Of a stretch of DNA of 64,000 bases, positions 45,143-54,773 are shown piece after piece; within the stretch, counting starts at the first letter, position 1; each line of letters starts with the position of its first letter. The DNA is taken from the NCBI GenBank assembly GCA_041821265.1, contig JBGUEQ010000005.1:59402-123401 (forward strand), written 5' to 3'. Both the position numbers and the translations under genes were made by a program. The notes under the pieces were generated by a model. It did not search any database. It was not told the origin of the DNA and worked only from the letters and a program-made list of their open reading frames with translations. This DNA comes from Lachnotalea sp041821265. GTDB lineage: Bacteria; Bacillota; Clostridia; Lachnospirales; Lachnospiraceae.

Positions 45143-46513
45143 ATGCTAAACTATAAAGATGTAGACAGTATCAAGACGATAAGAGAAGGTCTTGATAAGG
45201 TAGGTTATGATTTGTTATATCAAAGAGTAAACGGGTACTTAAACTACTACGTTAATCCCTGGTCTACTTATGATGAAATAAATTACAAGCTAAAAAGGTA
45301 CGATAAGAAAATACAGAATCTATTTAAACTATTATTGCTATCAGAAGATGTTTTGTATGATGACGCTATTGATATAATAAATCCGGAATTTGTAAAAGCT
45401 CTACTATGTGTCAACATAGCAGTGAAGAGAGAGGATAGAATCTGTGGAGCAGGTTATTCCATCATTTCATACTTCGATAGATATTTTGTTGTTGACACCT
45501 TTCCTGATTATCCCAATGGTAAGGTTGAACAATTTGTATATATTGGAATGGATACGTATCGGTTATGTAGTGCTCTGCCGCAAAAGAGAACTGATAAAGC
45601 ACTCGATTTATGTACTGGTTCTGGAATACAAGCTATAATGCGGGCTCCTTTCACAAGAAAGCAAGTCGCAGTTGAACTAAATCAAGAAGTAATACCGGTT
45701 ACGAAGTTTAATACAATAATGAATGGATATGATAACATGATCGATGTAATTGAAAGTGATTTATACACAAATCTGGGTGATGAGAAGTATGATCTTATTA
45801 CGGCCAATCCACCATTTCTTCCAATCCCAAAAGATATATATTTTCCAAGAGTTGGTGATGGAGGTAAAGATGGTTTGGAAATTATTCGAAAAATACTTGA
45901 GGGTTTAAATAAATATCTAAGTGTTAATGGAGAGTGCATTATTATTGGAGAATGCTTGGGTGATCAAAATAAACCTACGCTTTATCATGTCCTTCAGGAA
46001 ATATTGCCAAAAGGCTATGTTGGTCAACTATATCTTCAGGCGCGCAATGCTAAAAACCAGTATATTGAAAATATCTCAAAATTGTATAAGAGACAAATTA
46101 ATGAATCACAGGATATTGTAGTGCTAGAGGATAAGTTACAGGCTGTCTTTGACAATGAGAAAAGTGATTCGTATTATATGTTTACGCTGAAGATTGTCAA
46201 AGGAAAAGATATTGAAAAACAAAGCGAGTTTTTTATTGTTAAAAACTATAGTAAATGGTCAGATGAAGTAAAACCGGAGTTACTTCCTGATGTGCAACTA
46301 GTGAAAAATGGTGTCGATTACGTAGTTAAAAAGGGAGCACAAGTCTTAGGTACAGTGCCAATCAGAATATATGAGTGCTTAAAATTGTGTAATGGTAGAA
46401 ATACAATTGACGAAATAGTTAGACTGAATTGCAAAGGTGCATACTCTAAAACTAGGGAGCTATTTGAAAATACATGTGAAATGTTTGAAAGAACTAATTG
46501 TATAAGTATTTAG
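45143..46513 (+). CDS. class I SAM methyltransferase with NPPF motif and C-terminal RRE-like region
   Basis: A 456-residue protein. An N-terminal helical domain (~130 residues) precedes a Rossmann methyltransferase: LDLCTGSGIQ near 154, the acidic loop AVELNQ, VIESDLY, and NPPF at residues 223-226. The (N/D)PP(F/Y) motif marks enzymes that methylate planar amide or amino nitrogens, including the glutamine amide in PrmC/HemK. The C-terminal ~75 residues (YVVKKGAQVLGTVPIRIYEC then LKLCNGRNTIDEIVRLNC) look like a PqqD-type element. It follows the Asn-rich precursor by 70 bases, so side-chain N-methylation of Asn48/54/60 is a natural hypothesis. GGAGG precedes the ATG. Confidence 0.8.
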   Translation: MLNYKDVDSIKTIREGLDKVGYDLLYQRVNGYLNYYVNPWSTYDEINYKLKRYDKKIQNLFKLLLLSEDVLYDDAIDIINPEFVKALLCVNIAVKREDRICGAGYSIISYFDRYFVVDTFPDYPNGKVEQFVYIGMDTYRLCSALPQKRTDKALDLCTGSGIQAIMRAPFTRKQVAVELNQEVIPVTKFNTIMNGYDNMIDVIESDLYTNLGDEKYDLITANPPFLPIPKDIYFPRVGDGGKDGLEIIRKILEGLNKYLSVNGECIIIGECLGDQNKPTLYHVLQEILPKGYVGQLYLQARNAKNQYIENISKLYKRQINESQDIVVLEDKLQAVFDNEKSDSYYMFTLKIVKGKDIEKQSEFFIVKNYSKWSDEVKPELLPDVQLVKNGVDYVVKKGAQVLGTVPIRIYECLKLCNGRNTIDEIVRLNCKGAYSKTRELFENTCEMFERTNCISI

Positions 46514-46597
46514 GCTACTATTATTATTATAAATTAATATTTTATTATTTGGGGGAATAATGATATTATTGAGACTGATCAGAAAGGAGGTGATTAG

Positions 46598-47011
46598 ATG
46601 AATATGAAATTTCCAGGTAGAATAGGTGTCGGAGTATTGTCCTTGTTGATTGCGCTGAATGTAGTTAGTTTATGGACAGGGTTTAGGGATGAAAATACGA
46701 AAACATTTATTCTGTTATGCTTGATATTCTTCTTAGTTGACGCACTATTAATTGATCTTTCTATAAGAAATTATACAATAATAAGGGAAGATGGAATTTT
46801 AGAAGTAAGGTTAGGATTTTTTAAACAAGTAATACCATGCAAAGATATAAAATTGATTAAAAGAACAAGAAACCCATTAGCGGGTATGTCTTTGTCATCA
46901 AAACGATTAGATGTTAGATACATGGGAGGAAGAGCACTTATTTCTGTGAAAGATGAGACGAATTTTCTTAATACTCTCAAAGATATGAACCCTCAAATTG
47001 AAATAAACTAG
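46598..47011 (+). CDS. membrane-anchored bacterial PH-domain protein
   Basis: A 137-residue protein with AAAGGAGG before the ATG. Two hydrophobic segments (about residues 9-26 and 38-55) precede a PH-like domain of the DUF1200/YyaB type: GILEVRLGFFKQVIPCKDIK, NPLAGMSLSSKRLDVRY and ALISVKDETNFLNTLK. Family members are small and of unknown function. At the end of the RiPP operon, just before its terminator, it could be an immunity protein. This is only position-based. Confidence 0.65.
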   Translation: MNMKFPGRIGVGVLSLLIALNVVSLWTGFRDENTKTFILLCLIFFLVDALLIDLSIRNYTIIREDGILEVRLGFFKQVIPCKDIKLIKRTRNPLAGMSLSSKRLDVRYMGGRALISVKDETNFLNTLKDMNPQIEIN

Positions 47012-47118
47012 AACAAGTTTGGATGAACTGCGGAACAGAACAATTGACGATACAATGAGTATGAGAACATGTATAGATTCCTTCAAAAGTAACCGTCAAA
47101 TAAGATGATGTCTTTAAA

Positions 47119-47160
47119 AACAGCCAGCTTTCTGTTATATTAGAAAGTTGGCTGTTAGCT
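47119..47160 (+). terminator. hairpin closing the RiPP operon
   Basis: AACAGCCAGCTTTCT (47119-47133) pairs with AGAAAGTTGGCTGTT (47142-47156) with one G-U. There is no long T run after it, so termination strength is uncertain. Confidence 0.55.
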
Positions 47161-47349
47161 ATTAATGGCAAATCTTCTGAACTACTGGATTCCAGGGCAT
47201 GTAATCCTCTTAGAATTCGGGATATTGTAGAAATAAAGTTCCTGGGATATCGCTTAAGATATGCTGAACTCAAACTTCTCAACTAGATTTTAGCTATGCA
47301 CCTTGAAAATTCAATACATGGCAATTATTCAGTTATCAAACTTCCGTTC

Positions 47350-47582
47350 CTATGCTACTTGAAGCATCGTTTTCACCAATGACGGAATTGCATTCATGAA
47401 TGCATCTGCCAGTTCATCGATTTTTTCAGCTGATAACTCACAGTGATTAGCAAGTATGGTTCTGAACATTTGAAGCATCATTTGAAAAGCCTGTATCCAA
47501 GTGATATCAGACATTTCATCAGAAAAGTATAGAAAGAGTTCCCCCAGTGAGCGGTTGTGATTCGACTCCTGTTTTTTAGATT
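47350..47582 (-). pseudogene. C-terminal remnant of an IS4-family transposase
   Basis: On the minus strand the frame ending at TAG 47352-47350 reads NRSLGELFLYFSDEMSDI, then a helix, then ELADAFMNAIPSLVK. This resembles the helical C terminus of IS4-type transposases. No upstream catalytic part adjoins it. A matching N-terminal part of the same kind is at 53342-53894 in the opposite direction. Confidence 0.5.
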
Positions 47583-48224
47583 ATTAGTATTAGGGTGTCA
47601 AAAGCCCCTGTTATAAATATTTGATTTTGATTTGTACCTTGAAAATTTAAAGCTGCTATTTTAAATCCAAAATAAAATCTTGTTTGCTTCTTTCCATGAG
47701 TTGGTATTTTATCAACTTTGTACCTTCTTGAAAGGAGTGACGGAATGGCTTCAACTCCATTTCTGAAATGAGCATAATCCCAAAATTCATCTGTTTTCAT
47801 ATATCGAAGTACCAGTAACACAAGTATGAATGAGATCAATACCTGTTTCTGTTTCATAAGCGAGACATCTTGCACGAAAACGACTTAGCGTTCTATCACT
47901 GAGCGGTTGTTCCTCAAAGCTTGTAGTGTGAAGAGCATACTGGTATCTGATGTCAAACATCAGAGCCTAAACTAGCTCATCATCTGTAACACCTAGAATT
48001 TCCTTCAAAATAAAAGCACCAACGATTACATTTACAGGTGTATTTGGTCTGGAAATTTTATTGCTATATAAAACTGAAAAATCATCTTCCTGAATAGCAG
48101 GGAAAATTTTTTCAGCAAATACCTTAGCCCAAGATTTATCCATGAACTTTTTCTCTTGATCTGTAAGATTAAAGGAACTATCATTTAAAGTTATATGTTG
48201 ATTATCGTTTGCTACAAATCCCAT
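47576..48224 (-). pseudogene. IS1182-type transposase, internally deleted and frameshifted
   Basis: The N-terminal frame (47967-48224) contains FVANDNQHITLNDSSFNLT and VNVIVGAFILKEILGVTDDE, the family start. A shifted frame continues with FDIRYQYALHTTSFEEQPLS. The C-terminal frame (47576-47875) has YAHFRNGVEAIPSLLSRRYK and FGFKIAALNFQG. The catalytic middle, some hundreds of residues, is missing. It marks the right side of the RiPP operon. Confidence 0.75.
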
Positions 48225-48472
48225 TTTCTTTCGATATTGTTCAAATAGTGCAGTTTTTTATGGTAAACTTCCAGAACCAACATGGAAGAGCCACATTTCG
48301 AACATTTTAAATTGGAATCAATAATATTATGCGATTGTATTCAGAATTCGGAATTAGTCTGAATTATGCTTTATAGTTAAAATCATACAATTAAAGAAAC
48401 ATTAATTTTAGTTATAATGAAAATGTAAGTCATTATAATTTATTTAGAAGCGAGCAAAAAGAAAGGATATAT

Positions 48473-48844
48473 ATGGATATAAAATGCAAATATTGTAACA
48501 AAACCTTTAACCAAATTGAATCAGACAATATAAAAGAGTATTGTTCCGTTGAATGTATGAAAAAGAGTAATTGCTTTTTTATTTTTTATAAAAAATATAA
48601 AGTTATTTATTTTTTCTTAATTCTTTTTTCAGTTATTTTTTTAATGTTACCGGCTTTTGAAATTGCAAATAAAAGCTTAGTCCCTTATGGATTGTTATTA
48701 CTTGGAATAACACTTCTTATATTCCCATTTCCTACACCACAAGGGGTAGAAAAGTATGGTTTACAAAAATCCAAGATTATTGTTAGAATTATATCAATTA
48801 TACCAATTTTGTTGGGGGTATGGATTTATTTTCTTGTTAAGTAA
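48473..48844 (+). CDS. zinc-ribbon membrane protein (paralogue of 24904)
   Basis: A 123-residue protein. The N-terminal zinc ribbon CKYCNKTF...YCSVEC is followed by hydrophobic segments at about 43-60, 65-85 and 103-121, with the conserved phrase FPTPQGVEKYG between the last two. The same plan and phrase occur at 24904. It follows transposase remains and precedes the exporter at 49072, so it may belong to a transport or protection module. AAAGGAT lies before the ATG. No function is known to me. Confidence 0.6.
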   Translation: MDIKCKYCNKTFNQIESDNIKEYCSVECMKKSNCFFIFYKKYKVIYFFLILFSVIFLMLPAFEIANKSLVPYGLLLLGITLLIFPFPTPQGVEKYGLQKSKIIVRIISIIPILLGVWIYFLVK

Positions 48845-49071
48845 AGGTAAATTATTGGACACTAAATTACTTGATATTACTTGGACTTCATAGACTTATC
48901 AAGAATGAACGGCAAAAATATTAATCCATTTATATAATATCAGATACTATGCTATATTTGTTGCTCAATTCAAAAACTTAAGTACTAGTTAGAACAGTAG
49001 TGAGTTGTTTATACTAGATAATTAAGAAATCCATAAATTTTATGAATTCACATAATCGAAAGGAGGGAGCA

Positions 49072-50694
49072 ATGGTAAGATTCTTATTATGTAATGTAAA
49101 AAAAGAGGTAGCGAGGTTGTTATTTTTAGCTGTGTTATCTATAATGGCTAGCATAATTGCAGTTTTTTCGCCATATTTTAATGGAATATATATTGACTTT
49201 CTTATTGGAAATCCATCAATAAATAATATTGTTTTATTTGCGTTATTTATTATTATAGTTGGTTTGCTAGGTATTTTTATATCCTACATATTTAGTATAT
49301 TAAATAGCAAATTGAAAAATACTTTAACATTTGATTTGGAGTCAAATATGATTACACATTTACAAAAAGTATCTTTTTTATTCATAAAGCAGTACGATTA
49401 TAATTACTTAAATAGGAGAATTTATGATGATACAAGTTCATTAATGAGCTTTTTTTTAGATAATTATATTTCAGTAATATGCCAAGGTATATATTTATTG
49501 ATTTTATTAATTATGCTCCTAAATATTAATACTACTATTTTTTTTGTTTGCTTGTTCTTTATTCCTACATATATCATTACTTATTACTTCATTAGAAAAA
49601 CATTTTATGTTAAAAGTATTGAGTTAAAAGAAGAGTCAAGTGTATTCTATGGAAAGCTATCAGAACAATTGCAATTAGTAAAAGAAATTAAGGCACAAGG
49701 AAGTATTGATAAAAATCAAAGTAAGTTAAAATTAGGATATACCAACTATTTAAGAACTTTTTTAAATTATACTAAGTTATCAACTGCTTTTTCATCAATA
49801 GATAGTTTCTTGGCACTTTTATTTCAATCTATAATTCTCATTATCGGAGGTATTGCAATAGTTAATGGAACCCTTACAATAGGAATGTATATTGTAATAA
49901 ATACATACTATACAATGATTATAAGTTGTATTAAGTACTATTTTCAATTTGGAAAGGAAATTCAACAGGCAAAAGCTTCTTACAAAAGAATAATAGAATT
50001 ATATAATATTCACGAAGAAATAAATGGAAGCATCAAATTAAGACAAATTAATGAGATTAATGTTAATAACATATCTTTTACATATAAAAGTGATGAGATG
50101 TTAATTCAAAATTTTTCTGCAAATTTCAAGAAAGGGAAGATTTATGCTATAACTGGAAATAATGGTTCTGGTAAATCAACATTACTAAATATTATTGTAG
50201 GAATTATAAATGAAAATGTTAGTGGTAATATTAATTTAGATAAAAATAGTCTTTATGAAATAAATTTGTATAAACTAAGAGATGATAAAATATCATTTGT
50301 CTTTCAAAACTATAGATATCCAAATTGCACAGTCAAAGAATTGATTAGCGACTATTTTAAAGATATTGATTTGTTAAGCGACATAAATAATTTAAATTTA
50401 TCAAATTTAATGTTTAATGATTTATTTAATTTATTTGATTTTATGAATCATCAAGTAAATAGTTTGTCTGATGGACAGAGACAAAAAGTTTCCATACTAC
50501 TCGCTGCATTAAAAAAACCAGAGATTCTTATTCTTGATGAACCGACTTCTAACTTAGATAAACAGTCTGTGCGTGATTTAATGTTATATTTATTTAGTAC
50601 AAAAAACAGCCATATAACAATTATATCGACACATGATTCAACATTATTTGATATATGTGATGGTGTTATTAGATTAGATTCCAATGATATATGA
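49072..50694 (+). CDS. ABC exporter, fused membrane and ATPase domains
   Basis: A 540-residue half transporter. About six membrane helices fill residues 10-300 (for example AVLSIMASIIAVFSPYFNG). The ATPase domain has Walker A GNNGSGKSTL near 361, the modified signature LSDGQRQK near 464, Walker B ILILDEPTSNLD near 484 and IISTHDS. It has no peptidase domain. I chose ATG 49072 because AAAGGAGGG directly precedes it. It resembles the exporter at 36275 and the relic at 35511. It may serve the lanthipeptide or the orphan precursor, since neither has its own intact exporter. Confidence 0.88.
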   Translation: MVRFLLCNVKKEVARLLFLAVLSIMASIIAVFSPYFNGIYIDFLIGNPSINNIVLFALFIIIVGLLGIFISYIFSILNSKLKNTLTFDLESNMITHLQKVSFLFIKQYDYNYLNRRIYDDTSSLMSFFLDNYISVICQGIYLLILLIMLLNINTTIFFVCLFFIPTYIITYYFIRKTFYVKSIELKEESSVFYGKLSEQLQLVKEIKAQGSIDKNQSKLKLGYTNYLRTFLNYTKLSTAFSSIDSFLALLFQSIILIIGGIAIVNGTLTIGMYIVINTYYTMIISCIKYYFQFGKEIQQAKASYKRIIELYNIHEEINGSIKLRQINEINVNNISFTYKSDEMLIQNFSANFKKGKIYAITGNNGSGKSTLLNIIVGIINENVSGNINLDKNSLYEINLYKLRDDKISFVFQNYRYPNCTVKELISDYFKDIDLLSDINNLNLSNLMFNDLFNLFDFMNHQVNSLSDGQRQKVSILLAALKKPEILILDEPTSNLDKQSVRDLMLYLFSTKNSHITIISTHDSTLFDICDGVIRLDSNDI

Positions 50695-51087
50695 TATTTT
50701 ATTATGTTGATATAGAATTATATGTATTATTATTAATTTCGCTGTTAACCCCTTGCTTTTGGTTTTTGCACTCTGGCTGGAATGATGGCAGTGCCGTAAT
50801 GCATACTGCCGTAATGCACTGCTATTTCATGATATACAGTATTGATTTCTTTTGTGTACCAGTATTGTTATGAATCACTGTGGTATTTCATTTTTTATTA
50901 TGGAATAAAAAAGTTAAGGATTGAAAAATCAATTTCCGATTCAAATTATTCAACCTTATCACTAAGAAATGAGCAAAAACATTTGATTGTTCAGTTAATA
51001 TGATTGATGAAGATTCATATGTACCAACTTATGAAAAAATGATAGACTATTCTAACATTAGCACAGATACGACAATTACTCATTTTA
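50695..51087. other. gap without a recognisable gene
   Basis: The stretch holds a short direct repeat, GCCGTAATGCA at ~50791 and again at ~50809, and scattered short frames such as MIDEDSYVPTYEKMIDYSN. None has a family, ribosome-binding site or usable length. It is probably debris between the exporter and the convergent sensor kinase gene. Confidence 0.4.
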
Positions 51088-52359
51088 TTAAATACCATAA
51101 AAAATTGCACTTACTTCAAAATCTTCCCCAAAGTCTTCAAATTTTACTGACCCATTGTACTTTTCAACTACTTTTTTAACGCTTTTGATGCCCCTTCCAT
51201 GACTTGTTTTATCTGATTTACTTGTTTTTAGATTTTCATTCTTTTCTATCGTTTTACAATTTTTTATTATTAAGATTAGACTACCTTCTATGTACTTACT
51301 TGCCAATGTGATGTATCTGTTTTCCAGATATACCTTGTCGCATGCTTCTATCGCGTTGTCTAAAAGATTACCATATACAATACCCAGATCACCGCAGTCA
51401 ATCATTATATTAATGGGAACCTGTACTTTAACATCTGTTCTGATACCACGTTCTTTTGCCAAAGTAAACTTTATTTTTAAAATTGAGTTAAGCATGGCAT
51501 TCTCCGTATATATTCGTTGATCCACATTCTCTAATTCACAAAATAATTCTTTTATTTTGGCTTTGGCAAAATCACTTTTACTATCCATACAGTCATATAA
51601 TGTACCTAGTTGATTCTTTAAATCATGTTTTATATTCTGTACATTTTCATTGCATTCCTGAACTTCGGCATAATAGACTTCCTTATGTTTCATTTCTTGA
51701 ATATACAACTCATCTTCATGCTTTTGGTTAGCCATATTATTAAACCTATTAAATATATAAAACAGAAAGTAATTGCTGGATACAATTGCTAGTATAATTA
51801 AAATACACAGAAGAATACTTTCAGAATTAGTTGCAAATACAGCAATACGGATAATAAGGCAACAAATTAAGACCGTGGTAGATGGAATCATTATTAGCAT
51901 CCTGCTAATGCTTTTTTGAAGAACAACTATCTTTTCGAATTTCATCTGGCAAATTATATGGACTATGAGAAAACGTAAGAATTCAACTAATATAATCGCA
52001 AAATAATAGTTGTATTGAAAAGCACGAGTCTCTATATATGAAAAAAATGTTAAAATCAATAACCCCAAGGGTTCCGTAATAAATCCTAGGCCTATATATA
52101 GCGATACTAAGACTAACTTTATAGTAAATGCAGCTACATACTCTAAACTAATTACAATTAGAATGCTAATGGTGGCAATTAAATTAATATTTGGAATTTT
52201 CAACCGATTTAAGATGCTCTCTATAGTGGCACTGGCTAAAAGAATAAGAAAAGAACTCCAATCAGAAGTTTTTTGTATGCATATGAACTTTTTCAAATAC
52301 TTTTTGAAAATCAAAAAATCAAAAATATTAATTATAAAGGAGAATATGAAATTAACCAT
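51088..52359 (-). CDS. AgrC-like sensor histidine kinase (GHKL type)
   Basis: A 423-residue kinase. The N-terminal ~200 residues hold about six membrane spans, as in AgrC-type peptide receptors. The phospho-acceptor region is NIKHDLKNQLG near 240. The N box is YGNLLDNAIEACDK and the G box is GRGIKSVKKVVEKYNGS. It should sense an extracellular peptide and phosphorylate the LytTR regulator encoded immediately upstream. No agrD lies beside it. The nearest autoinducer genes are agrDB at 27.0-27.8 kb. AAGGAG ends 10 bases before the ATG, inside the preceding gene's end. Confidence 0.88.
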   Translation of the reverse strand: MVNFIFSFIINIFDFLIFKKYLKKFICIQKTSDWSSFLILLASATIESILNRLKIPNINLIATISILIVISLEYVAAFTIKLVLVSLYIGLGFITEPLGLLILTFFSYIETRAFQYNYYFAIILVEFLRFLIVHIICQMKFEKIVVLQKSISRMLIMIPSTTVLICCLIIRIAVFATNSESILLCILIILAIVSSNYFLFYIFNRFNNMANQKHEDELYIQEMKHKEVYYAEVQECNENVQNIKHDLKNQLGTLYDCMDSKSDFAKAKIKELFCELENVDQRIYTENAMLNSILKIKFTLAKERGIRTDVKVQVPINIMIDCGDLGIVYGNLLDNAIEACDKVYLENRYITLASKYIEGSLILIIKNCKTIEKNENLKTSKSDKTSHGRGIKSVKKVVEKYNGSVKFEDFGEDFEVSAIFYGI

Positions 52360-52360
52360 A

Positions 52361-53065
52361 CTATATCTTCTCCTTTAGATAGGCTAAATGTTTTTCTTTT
52401 ACTTCATGCTTATGTACGCGACTGATATAAAGTAGCTTACCATCCTTCAAACATAGTTCATCACGTTTGATTTCTCTTATGTATTCTAAATTCACTATAA
52501 TAGATTCATGGATGTGAGAAAAAACATTTTTATCCAACTGTTTCCAGATATCGGCTATTGTCATGTTGCTTTTATAGTTTTCAAAATCCGTATGGATAAA
52601 TGCTTGTCTTCCTTTTTTTTCAATATAGCTGATTTCATCACAGCTGATAGTAAAATGATTTTGCCGGTAGCTGAAAGTGAAATTTTTTTTGGTTAATTGC
52701 AGATAGTTCATAACTTTATCCAGAACAATATTCAGTTTCTCATATGTAATCGGTTTTAAAATAAAGTCAAATGTAATGATTTCAAACACCTCAAATACAT
52801 AACTTGAATAACTGGTTAGGAAAACAATAAGTGCTTTAGAATCGCTCTCTCTTATTTTCTTAGCTAAGGATAGACCATTCATTTTTTCCATTTCAATATC
52901 AAGGATATATAGGTTATATTTTATAGAATGATTTTCCGTATAAGTCAGTAATTCTTCCCCACTAAAAAAGACATCGTATTCAAATGCTTTATTAACCATC
53001 TTTTCAAAGATTGACTCCACTTTTTCGATGTCCATTGGAGAGTCATCACAAATAGCAATATTCAA
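52361..53065 (-). CDS. AgrA-like response regulator, receiver plus LytTR DNA-binding domain
   Basis: A 234-residue regulator. The receiver domain begins NIAICDDSPMDIEK, with the phospho-acceptor D56 in LYILDIEM, the switch Thr/Ser in IVFLTSYSSY and Lys in FILKPITYEK. The LytTR domain spans about 130-234 (ISYIEKKGRQAFIHTD, FSHIHESIIVNLEYI, ISRVHKHEV). Such regulators bind direct repeats upstream of target genes. A TTG at 53065 with GAGG 8 bases upstream is the likely start. An ORF from 53113 lacks such a site. It is the first gene of a two-gene operon with the sensor kinase. Confidence 0.88.
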   Translation of the reverse strand: MNIAICDDSPMDIEKVESIFEKMVNKAFEYDVFFSGEELLTYTENHSIKYNLYILDIEMEKMNGLSLAKKIRESDSKALIVFLTSYSSYVFEVFEIITFDFILKPITYEKLNIVLDKVMNYLQLTKKNFTFSYRQNHFTISCDEISYIEKKGRQAFIHTDFENYKSNMTIADIWKQLDKNVFSHIHESIIVNLEYIREIKRDELCLKDGKLLYISRVHKHEVKEKHLAYLKEKI

Positions 53066-53341
53066 AACACACACCTCATTTCTTTTGTACAGTGATTTTT
53101 TGCCCAAAATCATTAAAATATTCTATTTAAAAACTGAGTAGGTATAATTGTCTAATATTTCATCAAAGATATGCAAGAAATATATATTAAAATAAAAATA
53201 CTTATATTTAACAGATAGAACAACAAATACAATGCAATTACTATTGTATTTAAAATTAATAAAAAAGTCAACTGTATATAGGTTGTGAATAAGTAATTTT
53301 ATATGCAATTCATATTATAATTATAGTCATTTACCAAAAAT

Positions 53342-53894
53342 GAATTACTGGATTTCTTTGATTTGGATATTGCGACACCAACTGCTTCTGTATTTAACAA
53401 GCAACGAGCAAAGTTGAAGCCAGATGCATTTGAATCTGTCCCTAAAATTTTTGATTTATCTGTCAATTCTATAGCAGAAATCTCTGCTTATTGGTTTCTT
53501 GCTACGGATGGTTCCACATTCACTTTCTTTAGTAAGCCCTCTTTTGCTTCTTATGAGTATTTTGTGACTTTGTTGACCAACATGAGATTCTTTCCAATAC
53601 TCAAAATGTATTTACTGGAGATAGAGGTTATTGTTCCTACAACAGCATGGCTCAAGGCATTTACAAAGGACAGTTTTTCTATTCCGTACATAAGATATTC
53701 ATTCAAAAGGACTTGTCGATGGGTTTGATTTTCCAGAGAATGAATCATTTGACAGCACTGTAAAAGTCACCTTGCTTAGAAGCAAGTCAAAAGATGTTGA
53801 AGTGAATAATGGATATTGGCGCTTTGCTGATAAAGGAACTCCTTTTGATTTTATTGTATATGGTTCCCTATATACCCTTAAGTTAACTAAATGA
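53342..53894 (+). pseudogene. IS4-family transposase remnant
   Basis: ELLDFFDLDIATPTASVFNK followed by QRAKLKPDAFESV is the typical N-terminal part of IS4 transposases, and FLATDGSTF is the first catalytic Asp region. After a frameshift near 53715 the text reads VDGFDFPENESFDSTVKVTL and NNGYWRFADKGTPFDFIVYG, again family-like, to a TGA at 53894. The central and C-terminal catalytic parts are lost. Confidence 0.75.
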
Positions 53895-54013
53895 CATTGA
53901 GGGCTGAACTGTTACGAATTTAATCTATTTAATCTATTGTTGAACGACAGTTATTGAATTTGGAAGCTTATTTGTATATAATAATATGAAAATGTGGAAA
54001 AGGAAGCAATAAA

Positions 54014-54499
54014 ATGGAAATTAGAAGAAGTACTACAAGTGATACAGATATAATATTAAATATATATGCACAAGCAAGAGATTTTATGGCGTCTAATGGC
54101 AATGCAAATCAATGGGGAAATAATTATCCTGAGACCTCATTAGTAGAACAGGATATGAAAGATAGAAATAGTTATGTATGTGTTGATAATGGAGAGATTG
54201 TGGGTGTGTTTTTTTATACAGAGGAAATAGATTCTACTTACATTCATATTTATGAAGGGGAATGGTTAAATAATAAGCCTTATGGTGTTGTTCATAGAGT
54301 GGCATCCATAAATGGAAAACGAGGTGTCGCAACCTTTTGTTTAAACTGGTGTTTTGAAAAATGCAAGAATTTAAAAATTGATACGCATCGAGATAATGTT
54401 CCAATGCAGAATTTACTATCAAAAAATGGTTTTGTTTCATGCGGTGTAATTTATTTAGATAATGGGGCAGAAAGAATTGCTTTTCAAAAATCGAATTAA
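54014..54499 (+). CDS. GNAT-family N-acetyltransferase
   Basis: A 161-residue GNAT protein. EIRRSTTSDTDIILNIYAQA is the usual N-terminal start. Central strands include YVCVDNGEIVGVFFY, and the acetyl-CoA region is VHRVASINGKRGVATFCLNW, a divergent pyrophosphate-binding loop. KIDTHRDNVPMQNLLSKNGF is the classic C-terminal motif. The acceptor is unknown. Many close relatives acetylate small molecules or proteins. It stands between transposase remains and a terminator, as a single gene. Confidence 0.85.
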   Translation: MEIRRSTTSDTDIILNIYAQARDFMASNGNANQWGNNYPETSLVEQDMKDRNSYVCVDNGEIVGVFFYTEEIDSTYIHIYEGEWLNNKPYGVVHRVASINGKRGVATFCLNWCFEKCKNLKIDTHRDNVPMQNLLSKNGFVSCGVIYLDNGAERIAFQKSN

Positions 54500-54589
54500 A
54501 GTAGCTTAAAATATTACTGTAGTATAGTTACTAATTAACAACATAAGTTTTAATAAAATGCTTCAGTATTTTATCAATATAATAAAATC

Positions 54590-54642
54590 AAGGGAAAAAC
54601 TTCGGATCTTCATAAGGTCTGCAAGCTTTTCTCTTTTATTTT
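54590..54642 (+). terminator. imperfect terminator hairpin after the GNAT gene
   Basis: AAGGGAAAAACTTCGGATCTT pairs with AAGGTCTGCAAGCTTTTCTC allowing G-U pairs and a bulge, and is followed by TTTTATTTTT. The rest of the 54500-54773 gap shows nothing. Confidence 0.6.
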
Positions 54643-54773
54643 TGAATTTATACAATAGTTATTAGAGCCGAACTATAATTTTTACTATAAACTATATTTA
54701 ATAATGATTGTATAAATATTTAAAAAAAAATGCTACTATTTAGCTAGCCAATAAACATATAGTTAAAAAGGCG

